Source: Pseudomonas arcuscaelestis
GTDB taxonomy: Bacteria; Pseudomonadota; Gammaproteobacteria; Pseudomonadales; Pseudomonadaceae
Length of the DNA stretch: 64,000 nucleotides
Assembly (NCBI RefSeq): GCF_016881005.1
Contig: NZ_JACOPV010000007.1
Coordinates: 1 to 64,000, forward strand
Reading direction: 5' to 3'
Below, piece by piece: positions 33,901 through 44,295 of the stretch. Under the pieces are notes generated by a model that worked only from the letters and a program-made list of their open reading frames with translations, was not told the origin of the DNA and searched no databases. The number at the start of each line of letters is the position of its first letter. The stretch's first letter is position 1. The position numbers and the translations under genes are program-made.

Positions 33901-34488
33901 AACCAGCGGAGCATTCAGCTTGTCGGCCAGGGCGACAGCCGCATGCAGGTATTCTTCGTCCCCCGCGCGGTTGGTGCGCTGCACCTCGACGTAGAAGCGG
34001 TCCGGAAACATCGCCATCCAGTCTTGCAGCAGCGCCTGAGCTTCATCGGGGTTGCCATTGAGCAACGCCATGCCGATATCGCCCTCCCGGGCTGCGGACA
34101 GGGCAATCAGGCCTTCACTGGCAGGGGCGATCCAGTCACGCTCGATAACCACCAGGCCGTTGCGCTGACCTTCGACCCAGCCGCGGGAAATCAACTCGGT
34201 AAGATTGCGATAACCCTGGGCATCCATGGCCAAAAAACAGATTCGCGACAGCGGCGCATCCGGATCGCTATTGGCCAACCACAGATCAGCCCCACAGATC
34301 GGCTTGATGCCCGAGCCCATGGCGTTTTTGTAGAACTTCACCAGCGAGCACATGTTGCTCTGGTCGGTAACCGCTACGGCCGGCATGTTCATCGACGCCA
34401 GTGCCTTGGCCAGTGGCTTGATCCGCACCAGGCCGTCGACCAGGGAGAATTCAGTGTGCAGGCGAAGATGAACGAAAGAAGCCGACAT
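30967..34488 (-). CDS. dnaE: DNA polymerase III subunit alpha
   Basis: A 1173-residue replicative polymerase. The N-terminal PHP domain opens FVHLRLHTEFSLVDG, the polymerase core contains the catalytic Asp pair in MPDFDVDFCMDGRD, and helix-hairpin-helix, OB-fold and C-terminal tau-binding regions follow. The ATG at 34488 (MSASFVHLRLHTEFS) is the family start; 19 upstream residues are not conserved. Length agrees with P. aeruginosa DnaE. Confidence 0.97.
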   Translation of the reverse strand: MSASFVHLRLHTEFSLVDGLVRIKPLAKALASMNMPAVAVTDQSNMCSLVKFYKNAMGSGIKPICGADLWLANSDPDAPLSRICFLAMDAQGYRNLTELISRGWVEGQRNGLVVIERDWIAPASEGLIALSAAREGDIGMALLNGNPDEAQALLQDWMAMFPDRFYVEVQRTNRAGDEEYLHAAVALADKLNAPLVATNDVRFIKQSDYDAHETRVCIGEGRALDDPRRSRNYSDQQYLKSPEEMAELFSDLPDALANTVEIAKRCNIQVQLGKHFLPDFPTPNGMGIDDYLRHVSHEGLEERLAVLWPKETTPNYEEKRQVYLDRLKFELDIIIQMGFPGYFLIVMDFIKWAKNNGVPVGPGRGSGAGSLVAYVLKITDLDPLAYDLLFERFLNPERVSMPDFDVDFCMDGRDRVIEYVADAYGRNAVSQIITFGTMAAKAVVRDVARVQGKSYGLADRLSKMIPFEVGMTLEKAYEQEEVLRDFLKTDEDAKEIWDMALKLEGVCRGTGKHAGGVVIAPTKLTDFSPIACDEEGGGLVTQFDKDDVEAAGLVKFDFLGLRTLTIIKWAMETINREQAKQGLEDLNIDFIPLDDKKTFDLLQKAETTAVFQLESRGMKELIKKLKPDCLEDLIALVALFRPGPLQSGMVDDFINRKHGRAELAYPHSDYQYEGLKPVLAPTYGIILYQEQVMQIAQVMAGYTLGGADMLRRAMGKKKPEEMAKQRGGFIEGCASNNIDPDLAGNIFDLVEKFAGYGFNKSHSAAYGLVSYQTAWLKTHFPAPFMAAVLSADMHNTDKVVTLIEEVRSMKLRLDAPDVNTSDFKFTVNDDGRIVYGLGAIKGVGEGPVEAIVEARSNGPFKDLFDFCERVDLKRINKRTLDALVRSGALDRLGPYFHDELKAYQANVDRNRAVLLATMEEAIKSAEQTARTADSGHADLFGGLFVEEDADVYVKHRNARELTLKERLRGEKDTLGLYLTGHPIDEYEGEIRRFARQRIIDLKPARDTQTVAGMIIALRVMKNKKGDKMGFVTLDDRSGRIEASLFADAFMAAQPLLQTDAMVVVEGEVSNDDFSGGLRLRVKRVMSMEDARTNLAESLRLKVHSDALKGDRLTWLGELFKRHRGACPITMEYTGSDAKAMLQFGEGWRIDPADGLIQALRDQFGRENVFLQYR

Positions 34489-34515
34489 GATGATCCTATA
34501 GCAGCACAAAACAAC

Positions 34516-34539
34516 AAGGCCCGGATTGTACCGGGCCTT
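34516..34539 (-). terminator. Terminator between rnhB and dnaE
   Basis: AAGGCCCGG (34516-34524) pairs perfectly with CCGGGCCTT (34531-34539) around ATTGTA; the minus strand continues GTTGTTTTG. It would end the lpx-rnhB transcript 28 bases before dnaE begins. Confidence 0.8.
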
Positions 34540-34595
34540 GATCAAAACAGCAGCCTGTGAAGATTGAACAGACCGCTGACACCTACCTCACCCGG

Positions 34596-35225
34596 TCACA
34601 CTTCGCCAAATCCGCTAGCAAGTGCATCACGCGCTTCGAACGCCGCACGCACCGGGGCAAAGGAGCGTCGATGAATCGGCGTCGGCCCAAGGCGCGCCAG
34701 CGCTTCCAGATGCACCGGTGTCGGGTATCCCTTATGGCCACCGATTCCGTAACCTGGATAAATCAGCTCGAAGGCGGCCATTTCCCGGTCACGGGTAACC
34801 TTGGCCAGGATCGACGCAGCAGCAATTGCCGGAACCTGGCTATCGCCTTTGACCACCGGCGCCGCAGGCACCGACAGCTTGGGGCAGCGATTGCCGTCGA
34901 TCAACGCCAGCTTCGGCGTAACACTCAAGCCTTCGACCGCACGCTGCATAGCCAGCATGGTTGCGTGCAGGATATTCAGTTGGTCGATTTCCTCGACTTC
35001 GGCACGGGCGATGCAGAAGCTCAGGGCTTTCTCGCAGATTTCATCGAACAGCTTTTCACGACGCGCTTCGGTCAGCTTCTTCGAGTCATTCAGCCCGAGA
35101 ATCGGCCGCTGTGGATCAAGGATTACCGCAGCCGTCACTACCGCGCCACAAAGCGGGCCACGTCCGACTTCGTCGACACCAGCGACCAGGTCCTCGACCA
35201 GGTTGAAGTCCAGTCCCATTTGCAT
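34596..35225 (-). CDS. rnhB: Ribonuclease HII
   Basis: A 209-residue endonuclease that removes ribonucleotides from DNA. The first catalytic acidic residues lie in [14 protein letters not shown] and the metal site continues at ALIDGN and [12 protein letters not shown]. The start at 35225 follows the lpxB stop directly; a second ATG two codons in (35219) is equally possible. Confidence 0.95.
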   Translation of the reverse strand: MQMGLDFNLVEDLVAGVDEVGRGPLCGAVVTAAVILDPQRPILGLNDSKKLTEARREKLFDEICEKALSFCIARAEVEEIDQLNILHATMLAMQRAVEGLSVTPKLALIDGNRCPKLSVPAAPVVKGDSQVPAIAAASILAKVTRDREMAAFELIYPGYGIGGHKGYPTPVHLEALARLGPTPIHRRSFAPVRAAFEARDALASGFGEV

Positions 35226-36353
35226 CTATCGAGTTTCCAGCAGGGCCAGCACCGCTTCAGCTGCCTGGTTGGAGGCATCGCGGCGCAGGGTACGGTGGAT
35301 CTGGTCAAAACCTTCAGTCTGCTGGGCGCCACCTTCGACCAGTGGCGCCAGCGTCTGAGCCAGGGCTTGGGGGGTAGCAGCTTCTTGCAGCAACTCAGGC
35401 ACCAGCATGCGCTGGGCTAGCAGGTTGGGCAGCGACACATAAGGGCTTTTGACCAGTCGTTTGAGAATCCAGTAGGTCAGCGGAGCGAGGCGATACGCAA
35501 CCACCATCGGCCGCTTGAACAACAATGCTTCCAAGGTGGCTGTACCGGAAGCGATCAAAACCGCGTCACATGCGGCCAGCGCCTGGTGCGACTGCCCATC
35601 CAGCAGGGTCAGCGGTAAGTCACGACCTTCAAGCATTTGTTCCAACTGAGCGCGGCGCTCGGCGTTGGCACACGGCGAAACGAAGCACACACCCGGCACC
35701 AGCTCACGTAAGCGCTCTGCAGTTTCGAGAAACAGCGCACCAAGACGTCCCACTTCACCACCACGGCTACCCGGCATGAGGGCGACCAGCGGCCCGTCGC
35801 CAAGCCCCAGCTGTTCACGAGCTGCGTGCCGATCAGCTTCCAGCGGGATGCTGTCAGCCAACGGGTGACCGACAAAACGCACCGGCACACCCTTCTCTTC
35901 GTAGAATTTCGCCTCGAAAGGAAACAGCGTCAGCATCAGATCGCAGCCTTCGCGAATCTTCAGCACACGCTTCTGGCGCCAGGCCCAGACCGAAGGACTG
36001 ACATAATGCACGGTCTTGATTCCGGCCTTGCGCAGGTTCATTTCGATGTTGAGGGTGAAATCGGGCGCGTCGATACCGATAAATACGTCCGGGCGTTCTT
36101 CGATCAGGGTCTGGATCAAAGCCTTGCGTCGCTTGAGCAGCTCACGCAGGCGACCCAACACCTCGACCAGCCCCATGACGGCCAAGCGTTCCATGGGAAA
36201 GTACGACACCAGCCCTTCGGCCTGCATCAGCGGCCCGCCGACACCAATGAAACGTACCTGAGGATGGCGGGACTTGAGCGCGCGCATCAAACCGGCGCCA
36301 AGAATATCGCCGCTGGCCTCGCCCGCCACCAGCGCTACACATAACTCAGCCAT
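35226..36353 (-). CDS. lpxB: Lipid-A-disaccharide synthase
   Basis: A 375-residue GT19 glycosyltransferase that condenses UDP-diacylglucosamine with lipid X to make the lipid A disaccharide on the inner face of the inner membrane. Family motifs [15 protein letters not shown] and [11 protein letters not shown] at the N-terminus, [10 protein letters not shown] in the middle, and [18 protein letters not shown] near the C-terminus. Two bases separate it from lpxA. Confidence 0.96.
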   Translation of the reverse strand: MAELCVALVAGEASGDILGAGLMRALKSRHPQVRFIGVGGPLMQAEGLVSYFPMERLAVMGLVEVLGRLRELLKRRKALIQTLIEERPDVFIGIDAPDFTLNIEMNLRKAGIKTVHYVSPSVWAWRQKRVLKIREGCDLMLTLFPFEAKFYEEKGVPVRFVGHPLADSIPLEADRHAAREQLGLGDGPLVALMPGSRGGEVGRLGALFLETAERLRELVPGVCFVSPCANAERRAQLEQMLEGRDLPLTLLDGQSHQALAACDAVLIASGTATLEALLFKRPMVVAYRLAPLTYWILKRLVKSPYVSLPNLLAQRMLVPELLQEAATPQALAQTLAPLVEGGAQQTEGFDQIHRTLRRDASNQAAEAVLALLETR

Positions 36354-36355
36354 GA

Positions 36356-37132
36356 TCAGCGCGTGATGCCGCGGGTAGAGTTCTGGATCGACTTGAGGAA
36401 TACGTCGACTTCAGGGAACTGGGATGCAGGCTCGGCCAGTTCGGCAATCGCGTGCTCGACCGTCAGTCCCTGGCGATAGACAACTTTGTAGGCGCGGCGC
36501 AGGGCATGAATGGCTTCTTCACTGAATCCACGACGGCGCATGCCCTCGAAGTTCATGCTACGTGCTTCAGCCGGGTTGCCGAACACCGTTACATAAGCCG
36601 GTACATCCTTGCCGATGGCGGTACCCATGCCGGAAAAGCTGTGAGCGCCGATATGGCAAAACTGATGCACCAGGGTAAACCCGGAGAGAATCGCCCAGTC
36701 GTCAACATGAACATGGCCGGCCAACGCCGTATTGTTGACCAGGATGCAGTGATTACCGATGACGCTGTCATGGCCGATGTGCGCGTAGGCCATGATCAGA
36801 TTGTGATCGCCCAAGGTGGTTTCCGAACGATCCTGGACGGTTCCACGATGGATGGTTACGCCCTCACGAATGACATTGTGATCACCGATTACCAGGCGTG
36901 TAGCTTCACCCTTGTACTTGAGGTCGGGGGTATCTTCGCCTACCGATGAGAACTGGTAGATACGATTGTGCCGACCAATTCGGGTAGGACCCTTGAGGAT
37001 CACATGCGGACCAATGACGGTCCCCTCCCCGATCTCTACACCAGCACCGACGATAGACCAAGGACCAACCTCGACGCCATCGGCGATCTTCGCCGACGGA
37101 TCGATGATTGCCCGAGGGTCAATCAAACTCAT
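36356..37132 (-). CDS. lpxA: UDP-N-acetylglucosamine acyltransferase
   Basis: A 258-residue left-handed parallel beta-helix enzyme doing the first step of lipid A synthesis. Hexapeptide repeats run from residue 6 onward ([15 protein letters not shown]), with the catalytic His in [13 protein letters not shown]. The ATG at 37132 ([10 protein letters not shown]) overlaps the fabZ stop (ATGA); an upstream start would add 22 residues that belong to the fabZ frame overlap and are not conserved. Confidence 0.96.
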   Translation of the reverse strand: MSLIDPRAIIDPSAKIADGVEVGPWSIVGAGVEIGEGTVIGPHVILKGPTRIGRHNRIYQFSSVGEDTPDLKYKGEATRLVIGDHNVIREGVTIHRGTVQDRSETTLGDHNLIMAYAHIGHDSVIGNHCILVNNTALAGHVHVDDWAILSGFTLVHQFCHIGAHSFSGMGTAIGKDVPAYVTVFGNPAEARSMNFEGMRRRGFSEEAIHALRRAYKVVYRQGLTVEHAIAELAEPASQFPEVDVFLKSIQNSTRGITR

Positions 37133-37569
37133 AGTTTGCGTTCCGCGCAGATGATCTCGGCCGAGCACACTGGCTTGCCGTCGACCGACGCCTGGCATTC
37201 AAACTTCCAGATCTGGCGCTTACAGCTGATGAACTTGGCTTCCAGGATCAACTGATCGCCCGGCAGTACAGGCTGACGAAACCGCAGCTTGTCGGAACCG
37301 ACGAAGTAGTACAGCGTACCGTCCGCAGGCTTAACATCCAGCATCTTGAAGCCAAGGATACCAGCTGCCTGGGCCATCGCTTCGATGATCAGGACGCCCG
37401 GCATGATCGGGTGCGCCGGAAAGTGACCATTGAAGAAAGGTTCGTTGATGCTGACATTCTTGTAGGCACGAATGCGCTGAGCCTCTACGTCCAGTTCCAC
37501 TACCCGGTCCACCAGCAGGAACGGGTAACGGTGAGGCAAGTATTCGCGAATCTCGTTGATGTCCATCAT
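37129..37569 (-). CDS. fabZ: 3-hydroxyacyl-ACP dehydratase FabZ
   Basis: A 146-residue hot-dog-fold dehydratase of fatty acid elongation; it competes with LpxA for 3-hydroxyacyl-ACP, which makes their pairing sensible. The active-site segment [20 protein letters not shown] holds the catalytic His and Glu. Two adjacent ATGs (37569 and 37566) could start it; the first gives [17 protein letters not shown] as in other pseudomonads. No strong ribosome site is visible. Confidence 0.95.
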   Translation of the reverse strand: MMDINEIREYLPHRYPFLLVDRVVELDVEAQRIRAYKNVSINEPFFNGHFPAHPIMPGVLIIEAMAQAAGILGFKMLDVKPADGTLYYFVGSDKLRFRQPVLPGDQLILEAKFISCKRQIWKFECQASVDGKPVCSAEIICAERKL

Positions 37570-37680
37570 TTCGGGGGGAAGCCTGTAGTAAAGATAGGGA
37601 GCGCCTGCTTTTGCCAGGCGCTCCTTTTGCAAAATCAAAGAGTCAGCCTGCGGCTATTCACTCTCGATCAGGAAATGGTA

Positions 37681-38736
37681 TCAGCCTTCTGATGAAGGCT
37701 GGCTGTCCGAGGTCACGACCTCGACACGCTTTTCCAACTGTTGAAGACGTTTCGCCATTTCGTCGAGCTGGCGAATCCGTGCGGCGCTCTTGCGCCACTC
37801 GCCCAGCGGCTGCATCGCCGTACCGGAAGAATAGGCCCCAGGCTCGGTGATAGAGCGTGTGACCATGGTCATGCCCGATACGAAAACACCGTCGCAGACA
37901 TCAATATGTCCCACCATGCCGACACCGCCGGCAATAGTGCAGTGCTTGCCAATCTTGGTGCTACCGGAAATGCCGACGCAAGCCGCCATCGCCGTGTGAT
38001 CACCGATCTGTACGTTATGGGCGATCTGGATCTGGTTGTCGAGCTTAACCCCGTTTCCGATCCGGGTATCTGCCAGTGCGCCACGGTCGACTGCAGTGTT
38101 GACACCGATTTCGACATCATCGCCAATACTGACGCCACCGATCTGGGCGATCTTCTGCCAGACGCCTTTCTCGTTGGCAAAGCCAAAGCCTTCACCACCG
38201 ATAACTGCACCGGACTGAATTACAACCCGCTTACCGATGCGCACATCGTGGTACAGGGTTACTCGCGGAGCCAGCCAGCCACCTTCGCCGATCACGCAAC
38301 GCGCACCGACGAAGCATTGGGCACCGATCGTCACACCCGGACCGATTTGCGCACCGCTCTCGATCACCGCACAGGCACCAATACTTGCACTGGCATCGAC
38401 CTGCGCATCGTCGGCTACCACGGCGCTGGGATGAATTCCCGCTACAGCCCTAGGCTTTGGATCGAACAGGTGGGATATCCGCGCGTAGGCGAGGTACGGA
38501 TCTGGAACAATCAGCGCATTGCCGGCAAAACCTTCGGCATCGGCTGCCTTGAGCAGAATTGCCGCCGCCTTGCTGTCACCCAGGTACTTGCGGTACTGCG
38601 GATTGGCAAGAAAGCTCAATTGTCCCGGCCCGGCTTCCTGAAGCGTCGCCAGGCCAGTGATTTCCAGCTCCTCGGGGCCACTGAAGGTGGCCCCGAGGAA
38701 CTCGGCCAACTGACCGAGCTTCATGGTCACAGTCAT
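37681..38736 (-). CDS. lpxD: UDP-3-O-(3-hydroxymyristoyl)glucosamine N-acyltransferase
   Basis: A 351-residue acyltransferase of lipid A synthesis with an N-terminal uridine-binding domain and a C-terminal hexapeptide beta-helix (repeats from about residue 105). The catalytic His lies in [17 protein letters not shown]. The ATG at 38736 begins two bases after the skp stop; the ATG at 38724 ([11 protein letters not shown]) is an alternative four codons shorter. Confidence 0.95.
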   Translation of the reverse strand: MTVTMKLGQLAEFLGATFSGPEELEITGLATLQEAGPGQLSFLANPQYRKYLGDSKAAAILLKAADAEGFAGNALIVPDPYLAYARISHLFDPKPRAVAGIHPSAVVADDAQVDASASIGACAVIESGAQIGPGVTIGAQCFVGARCVIGEGGWLAPRVTLYHDVRIGKRVVIQSGAVIGGEGFGFANEKGVWQKIAQIGGVSIGDDVEIGVNTAVDRGALADTRIGNGVKLDNQIQIAHNVQIGDHTAMAACVGISGSTKIGKHCTIAGGVGMVGHIDVCDGVFVSGMTMVTRSITEPGAYSSGTAMQPLGEWRKSAARIRQLDEMAKRLQQLEKRVEVVTSDSQPSSEG

Positions 38737-38738
38737 GT

Positions 38739-39242
38739 TCAACGGGACTGATTCATGCGCTCGATGACTTGGCGAGTGATGTCGTACTGAGGTTTGACAT
38801 CAATCACCGCGCCACGCTCGAGCACCAGGTCAAAACCGCCCTTCTTGATCACTTCTTCAACAGCGCCATCGAGCTTTGGCTTCAGCTGTTTGAGCATTTC
38901 ACGGTCGGCAACAGCCTTGGACTCGTTCAGCTCCTTGGACTGGAACTGGAAGTCACGGGCCTTTTGCTTGTACTCAAGCTCCAGACGCTCGCGCTCTGGT
39001 TGAGCCATCTTGTCGCCACCGGCACGGATACGGTCGGCAATGCCTTTGGCGCTGCTTTCCAGGTTTTTCAGCTTGGTCAGCTGCGGGCCGAACTTCTTCT
39101 CGGCATCGACAGCGTATTTTTTCGCCGCGTCCGATTCGAGCAATGCCATTTGATAGTTCAGGACAGCAACCTTCATTTCGGCGAAAGCCGGGGTTGCGAT
39201 CAGGGTCGCAGCCAGTACTGCCAGTTGGGTCAACTTACGCAC
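38739..39242 (-). CDS. skp: Periplasmic chaperone Skp (OmpH)
   Basis: A 167-residue periplasmic chaperone that carries unfolded outer-membrane proteins to BamA. Signal peptide residues 1-21 with a site after PAFA, then long charged helices rich in Lys/Glu/Gln that form the tentacles of the trimer. Placed between bamA and lpxD as in most gamma-proteobacteria. Confidence 0.94.
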   Translation of the reverse strand: MRKLTQLAVLAATLIATPAFAEMKVAVLNYQMALLESDAAKKYAVDAEKKFGPQLTKLKNLESSAKGIADRIRAGGDKMAQPERERLELEYKQKARDFQFQSKELNESKAVADREMLKQLKPKLDGAVEEVIKKGGFDLVLERGAVIDVKPQYDITRQVIERMNQSR

Positions 39243-39286
39243 GATGCACTCCTACAGAATCCGATGTCGTTAGCAAGGGGCAGACC

Positions 39287-41635
39287 TTAGAAGGTCTGGC
39301 CCAGAGAGAATTGGAACACCTGGGTATCGGCTTCGTCCGGCTTCTTGACCGGCATTGCCAGGCTGAAGCTCAACGGACCGAGCGCGGTAATCCAGGTGAC
39401 GCCCAGACCGACGGAGCTGGCCAGGCCCGACAGGCCGACCTTCTCGCAATCGGGCTTGGAGCCGCAGTTGGTATCGAACACGTTACCCACATCCCAGAAT
39501 ACCGAGGTGCGCAGCGAGCGTTGGTCCTTGACGAACGGCAGCGGGAACAGCAGTTCTACACCACCCTGTACGAGGACGTTACCACCGAACGGCAGCGGAT
39601 CCTGATCCGGGTCGGCAATGGTGCCCGGGTTGTGACCGTTACTTGGGGTACTGCGTGGACCCAGGCTGCTGTCCTTGAAGCCACGAACCGAGTTGAAACC
39701 ACCGGCATAGTAGTTCTCGTAGAACGGCAGGCCCGAAGTACCACCGAAACCATCACCATAGCCCAACTCAGTGTGCAGGCGCAGGGTGTAGTCGTTGTTA
39801 ATTGGCTTGAACAGTTGGCCACGGTAGTCGAGTTTGAAGAACGACAGGTCGCTGCCTGGAGTGGTTGCCTCGAGCACCAGGCTCTGGGAGTGGCCACGGG
39901 TAGCCAGCACGCCTTTGTTCAGGGTCGACTCGGACCAGCCGGCGGACGCCTTGAAGTTCAGGTACTTGTCACCTTCCTCGTTAACGAAATCGAAGATCTC
40001 GTCGACGGTGTATTTACCGGTCTTGATTTCATCCTGCTGTACGGTCAGGCCGAAGGTCAGACGCGAAGTTTCGCTGATCGGGTAGCCGACGCTTACGCCC
40101 GCACCCAGGCTGTCAACCGCATAGCTGGCAACGTCGACGTCAAGGTCATCGTAGTCAGTGGTGCGATAGAAGGCGTTGTAACCCAGGCTGACGCCATCGG
40201 CAGTCCAGTAGGGGTCCACAAAGCCGAAGTTGTAGCGGCTCTGGTATTCACTGCGCGTCAGGCCGAGGGAAACCTTGTTACCGGTGCCCAGGAAGTTGCT
40301 CTGGCTGATGGAACCGCCGAGGATCAGACCGGCGCTCTGAGCGAAACCGACGCTGGCTGTAATCGAACCGGAAGCTTGTTCTTCAACGCTGTAGTTGACG
40401 TCGATCTGGTCGTCGGTTCCTGGAACTGCCGGGGTCTCGACGTTGGCTTCCTTGAAGAAGCCCAGACGCTCCAGTCGAGTCTTGGATTGATCGATCAGGT
40501 AGGTCGAAGCCCAGCCACCTTCCATCTGGCGCATTTCGCGACGCAGCACTTCGTCTTCAGACTTGGTGTTGCCGCGGAAGTTGATGCGGTTGACGTAGGC
40601 ACGCTTGCCCGGATCGACAACGAAAGTGATGTCGACAGTATGGTCCTGGTCGTTAGGCTGCGGCACGCCGTTAACGTTGGCGAAGGTATAGCCTTCGTTA
40701 CCCAGACGACGGGTGATCAGCTCGGAAGTGGTGGTCATCACCTTGCGTGAGAACACCTGGCCTGGCTGCACCAGCATCAATGACTTGACCTGGTCCTCCG
40801 GAACCTTGAGGTCACCGGACAGCTTCACGTCACGAACGGTGTACTTCTCGCCTTCGTTGACGTTGACAGTGATGTAGACGTGCTTTTTGTCCGGGGTGAT
40901 CGACACCTGGGTGGAAGCGATGTCCATGTTGATGTAGCCGCGGTCCAGGTAGTAGGAACGCAGACGCTCCAGGTCACCGGAGAGTTTTTCACGGGCGTAC
41001 TTGTCATCGTTCTTGAAGAACGACAACCAGTTGGTGGTCTTGAGCTCGAACAGTCCGACAAGGTCTTCTTCTGGGAAGACAGTGTTGCCAACCACGTTGA
41101 TGTGCTGGATGGCAGCAACGGTACCTTCGTTGATCTTGATCTTCAGACCAACTCGGTTACGCGGCTGTGGCACGACCTCGGTCTCTACCTCTGCCGAATA
41201 ACGACCTTGGGCAACGTACTGACGTTGCAGCTCGTTACGTACGCCTTCAAGGGTTGCGCGCTGGAAAATCTCGCCTTCGGCCAGGCCAGACTGTTTCAGA
41301 CCTTTCATCAGGTCTTCAGTGCTGATTGCCTTGTTACCTTCAATTTCGATACTCGAAACCGAAGGACGCTCGACCACGGTGATGATCAGGACGTTGCCGT
41401 CACGACCCAGTTGGATGTCCTGGAAGAAGCCGGTCTTGAACAACGCACGGGTGGAATCCACCAGGCGACGGTCGTCAGCTTCATCTCCGACGTTCAATGG
41501 CAGAGCACCGAAAACGCTGCCCGCGGATACCCGCTGCAGACCGTTTACACGAATATCGGAGATGGTGAAGGACTCGGCGTGAACTTCAGCGATCATCAGT
41601 ACGGCGAGAACCGCAGTTAGCAACAGACGTTTCAT
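39287..41635 (-). CDS. bamA: Outer membrane assembly factor BamA
   Basis: A 782-residue Omp85 protein, the central subunit of the BAM complex. Signal peptide (MKRLLLTAVLAVLMIAEVHA), five POTRA domains up to about residue 420, then a 16-strand beta-barrel ending in a C-terminal Phe (QFSLGQTF). The barrel holds the Omp85 motif VRGF in FNSVRGFKDSSLG. AAGGA six bases before the ATG at 41635 supports this start; an upstream one would add 64 residues of non-signal sequence. Confidence 0.97.
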   Translation of the reverse strand: MKRLLLTAVLAVLMIAEVHAESFTISDIRVNGLQRVSAGSVFGALPLNVGDEADDRRLVDSTRALFKTGFFQDIQLGRDGNVLIITVVERPSVSSIEIEGNKAISTEDLMKGLKQSGLAEGEIFQRATLEGVRNELQRQYVAQGRYSAEVETEVVPQPRNRVGLKIKINEGTVAAIQHINVVGNTVFPEEDLVGLFELKTTNWLSFFKNDDKYAREKLSGDLERLRSYYLDRGYINMDIASTQVSITPDKKHVYITVNVNEGEKYTVRDVKLSGDLKVPEDQVKSLMLVQPGQVFSRKVMTTTSELITRRLGNEGYTFANVNGVPQPNDQDHTVDITFVVDPGKRAYVNRINFRGNTKSEDEVLRREMRQMEGGWASTYLIDQSKTRLERLGFFKEANVETPAVPGTDDQIDVNYSVEEQASGSITASVGFAQSAGLILGGSISQSNFLGTGNKVSLGLTRSEYQSRYNFGFVDPYWTADGVSLGYNAFYRTTDYDDLDVDVASYAVDSLGAGVSVGYPISETSRLTFGLTVQQDEIKTGKYTVDEIFDFVNEEGDKYLNFKASAGWSESTLNKGVLATRGHSQSLVLEATTPGSDLSFFKLDYRGQLFKPINNDYTLRLHTELGYGDGFGGTSGLPFYENYYAGGFNSVRGFKDSSLGPRSTPSNGHNPGTIADPDQDPLPFGGNVLVQGGVELLFPLPFVKDQRSLRTSVFWDVGNVFDTNCGSKPDCEKVGLSGLASSVGLGVTWITALGPLSFSLAMPVKKPDEADTQVFQFSLGQTF

Positions 41636-41709
41636 GAAGTCCTTTCTTATTCCAACTGGCAATAAACGACCCGCCGCGGGACGCGACAGGTTCGCAATTG
41701 AGCGAAGCT

Positions 41710-43062
41710 TTACAGTCGACCCAAATCGTTGATCAGGGCAAGCAACATCACCCCGACTACCAAACTGATACCGATTTGAATCCCCCAACCCTGCACCCGA
41801 TCCGAAAGCGGACGACCACGCGCCCATTCGATCAGGTAAAACAGCAAATGCCCCCCATCCAGTACTGGAATGGGCAGCAAATTAAGAACCCCCAGGCTAA
41901 TGCTCAGGTAGGCGAGGAAATTAAGGAAATCCCCAACACCTGACTGGGCTGAAGCGCCCGCCACTTTAGCAATGGTTATCGGTCCGCTCAAGTTTTTTAC
42001 CGAGAGCTCGCCGAACAGCATTTTCTTCAGCGATTCCAAGGTAAGGACGCTCATGTTCCAGGTCCGCGAAAGCCCCTCTCCCACGGCCTCCAGCGGCCCA
42101 TAGCTAACTTCGCGAAGCATGGCATCAGGCCACTTCACTGGCTTTACGCCAGCCCCAAGGTAACCACTCGCCGACTTGCCCTCGCCACGACTGGCCAGCG
42201 TAACCGGAACATCCAGCGTTGCGCCGTTGCGCTCGACTTGCAGCAAGACCTTGCTGCCCGCCCGCCCACGTACAGTATCGACGACCTGCTGCCAGTCATT
42301 AAGCGCAGTACCGTCAAGCGTCAACAGGCGATCACCGGGTTGCAGGCCCGCCGCCTTGGCCGGCCCTTTAGGGTCCAGCTCGGCCAATACCGGCGGCAAC
42401 GCCGGGCGCCACAGGCGCAGGCCCAACGAACGAATTGGATCGGGTTCGTCAGCGCCCTTGAGCCAGTTATCGAGAGTCAGTACGTGAGCGCTGTCGACCG
42501 TAGCGCCTTCTTCACGCACATTGATGTGCAACTGACCGCTCTCGCCCAAACGGCGAATCAACTGCAAATTGACAGCCGACCAACCATTGGTCGCCTTGCC
42601 ATCAATGGAAACAATTTCCTGACCAGCCTTCAGGCCGGCGACCTCAGCAATGCTGCCCGACTCAACGCCACCAATGACCGGACGTTCCTGCTGAGTGCCA
42701 AGCATTGCCAGCACCCAGAAAAACAAAATGGCCAGAAGGAAGTTGGCTATAGGTCCGGCCGCGACAATCGCAATGCGCTGGCGTACCGACTTACGATTGA
42801 AAGACTGCTCGATCTGATCACGCGGAACATCGCCTTCACGCTCGTCGAGCATCTTTACGTAACCACCCAGCGGAATCGCCGCGATCACGAACTCCGTGCC
42901 GTGGCGGTCATGCCAGCGAAACAGGGGCATACCGAAACCTACGGAAAAACGCAGAACCTTGACGCCACAACGCCTGGCCACCCAGAAGTGACCGAATTCG
43001 TGAAAGGTGACCAGCACACCCAATGCCACCAGGGTGCCGATAATCATGTAGAGCGCACTCAT
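41710..43062 (-). CDS. rseP: Site-2 metalloprotease RseP (MucP)
   Basis: A 450-residue inner-membrane zinc protease that cuts anti-sigma factor MucA/RseA within the membrane and releases the envelope-stress sigma factor AlgU. HEFGH near residue 22 and the second zinc motif LPIPVLDGGHL near residue 394 flank two PDZ domains in the periplasm. It sits 74 bases before bamA, linking outer-membrane assembly to stress sensing. Confidence 0.96.
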   Translation of the reverse strand: MSALYMIIGTLVALGVLVTFHEFGHFWVARRCGVKVLRFSVGFGMPLFRWHDRHGTEFVIAAIPLGGYVKMLDEREGDVPRDQIEQSFNRKSVRQRIAIVAAGPIANFLLAILFFWVLAMLGTQQERPVIGGVESGSIAEVAGLKAGQEIVSIDGKATNGWSAVNLQLIRRLGESGQLHINVREEGATVDSAHVLTLDNWLKGADEPDPIRSLGLRLWRPALPPVLAELDPKGPAKAAGLQPGDRLLTLDGTALNDWQQVVDTVRGRAGSKVLLQVERNGATLDVPVTLASRGEGKSASGYLGAGVKPVKWPDAMLREVSYGPLEAVGEGLSRTWNMSVLTLESLKKMLFGELSVKNLSGPITIAKVAGASAQSGVGDFLNFLAYLSISLGVLNLLPIPVLDGGHLLFYLIEWARGRPLSDRVQGWGIQIGISLVVGVMLLALINDLGRL

Positions 43063-43104
43063 ATCTTTCTCCGAATGACGTTCAGCCCAACCAGGCGCCC
43101 TGCA

Positions 43105-44295
43105 TTAGCGCCCGTGATGGTTCAACCACTGCCCAGCCAACTGCCGGGCCCGCTGATCAGCGGCAAATACCGCGTCGAGCGTTTGCACCGCTACGACCGG
43201 CTCCTGGTCGAGCACTTGTTCGATCATACTCGCGATCTGCGGGAAGCGAATGCGCCGCTGCAGAAATGCCTCCACCGCTACTTCATTGGCAGCATTAAGC
43301 ATTGCTGGGGCGCTATTACCCGCCTCGGCTGCCTGACGCGCCAGGCGCAAGCATGGAAAACGTTGTTCATCGGGCGCCTGAAAGTCCAGGCGGGCAATGG
43401 CGAACAAATCAAGCGGGGCCACTCCAGAGTCGATCCGCTGCGGCCACGCCAGGGCGTTGGCAATCGGCGTGCGCATATCCGGATTGCCCAACTGGGCCAA
43501 TACCGATCCATCGACATAATCGACCAACGAGTGAATCACACTCTGCGGATGCACCACCACCTCGACCTGACTCGGGCGCGCGTCGAACAACCAGCACGCC
43601 TCAATCAGCTCAAGGCCTTTGTTCATCATGCTCGCTGAATCGACCGAAATTTTACGACCCATCGACCAATTCGGGTGGGCGCACGCCTGCTCCGGAGTGA
43701 CTTGCGCCAGTTCAGTTGCCGGTGTTTCGCGAAACGGCCCACCGGATGCGGTCAGCAGAATGCGTCGTACACCTACCTGCGACAGGCCACGAGCGTAGTC
43801 GCCAGGCAGGCATTGGAAAATTGCATTGTGCTCGCTGTCGATTGGCAGCAATACAGCGCCACTGCGCTGCACCGCCTGCATAAACAGGGCGCCGGACATA
43901 ACCAGCGCTTCTTTGTTGGCCAGCAGGACCTTCTTGCCGGCCTCGACGGCGGCCAGGGTTGGACGCAAGCCTGCCGCGCCGACAATCGCTGCCATTACCG
44001 CGTCGACTTCGGCGGCGGCAGCAACCTGACACAAGCCAGCCTCGCCTTCCAGCACCTCGGTAGCCGATCCGGCCGCCGTCAGGCCTGCGCGCAACTGTTC
44101 GGCCGCCTGGGCCGACGGCACCACGGCGAACACCGGCGCATGACGCAGGCACAGTGCAAGCAACTCGTCCAGACGCGAATAGCCGCTCAGGGCAAATACT
44201 TGATAGCGCTCGGGGTGGCGAGCAATGACATCCAGGGTGCTCAGCCCAATGGAACCGGTCGCACCGAGAACGGTAATACGCTGCAAGCTGCTCAC
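43105..44295 (-). CDS. dxr: 1-deoxy-D-xylulose 5-phosphate reductoisomerase
   Basis: A 396-residue NADPH enzyme, the committed step of the MEP isoprenoid pathway. NADPH-binding [11 protein letters not shown] at the N-terminus, [11 protein letters not shown] and the flexible loop [18 protein letters not shown] with metal ligands. The GTG at 44295 is chosen because it overlaps the cdsA stop (GTGA) and matches the family start; an upstream ATG would add eight residues. Confidence 0.95.
   Translation of the reverse strand: MSSLQRITVLGATGSIGLSTLDVIARHPERYQVFALSGYSRLDELLALCLRHAPVFAVVPSAQAAEQLRAGLTAAGSATEVLEGEAGLCQVAAAAEVDAVMAAIVGAAGLRPTLAAVEAGKKVLLANKEALVMSGALFMQAVQRSGAVLLPIDSEHNAIFQCLPGDYARGLSQVGVRRILLTASGGPFRETPATELAQVTPEQACAHPNWSMGRKISVDSASMMNKGLELIEACWLFDARPSQVEVVVHPQSVIHSLVDYVDGSVLAQLGNPDMRTPIANALAWPQRIDSGVAPLDLFAIARLDFQAPDEQRFPCLRLARQAAEAGNSAPAMLNAANEVAVEAFLQRRIRFPQIASMIEQVLDQEPVVAVQTLDAVFAADQRARQLAGQWLNHHGR

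Noticed and set aside
39143..40750. 535-residue open frame antisense to skp and bamA
   Set aside because: Shadow frame; bamA is certain on the minus strand.
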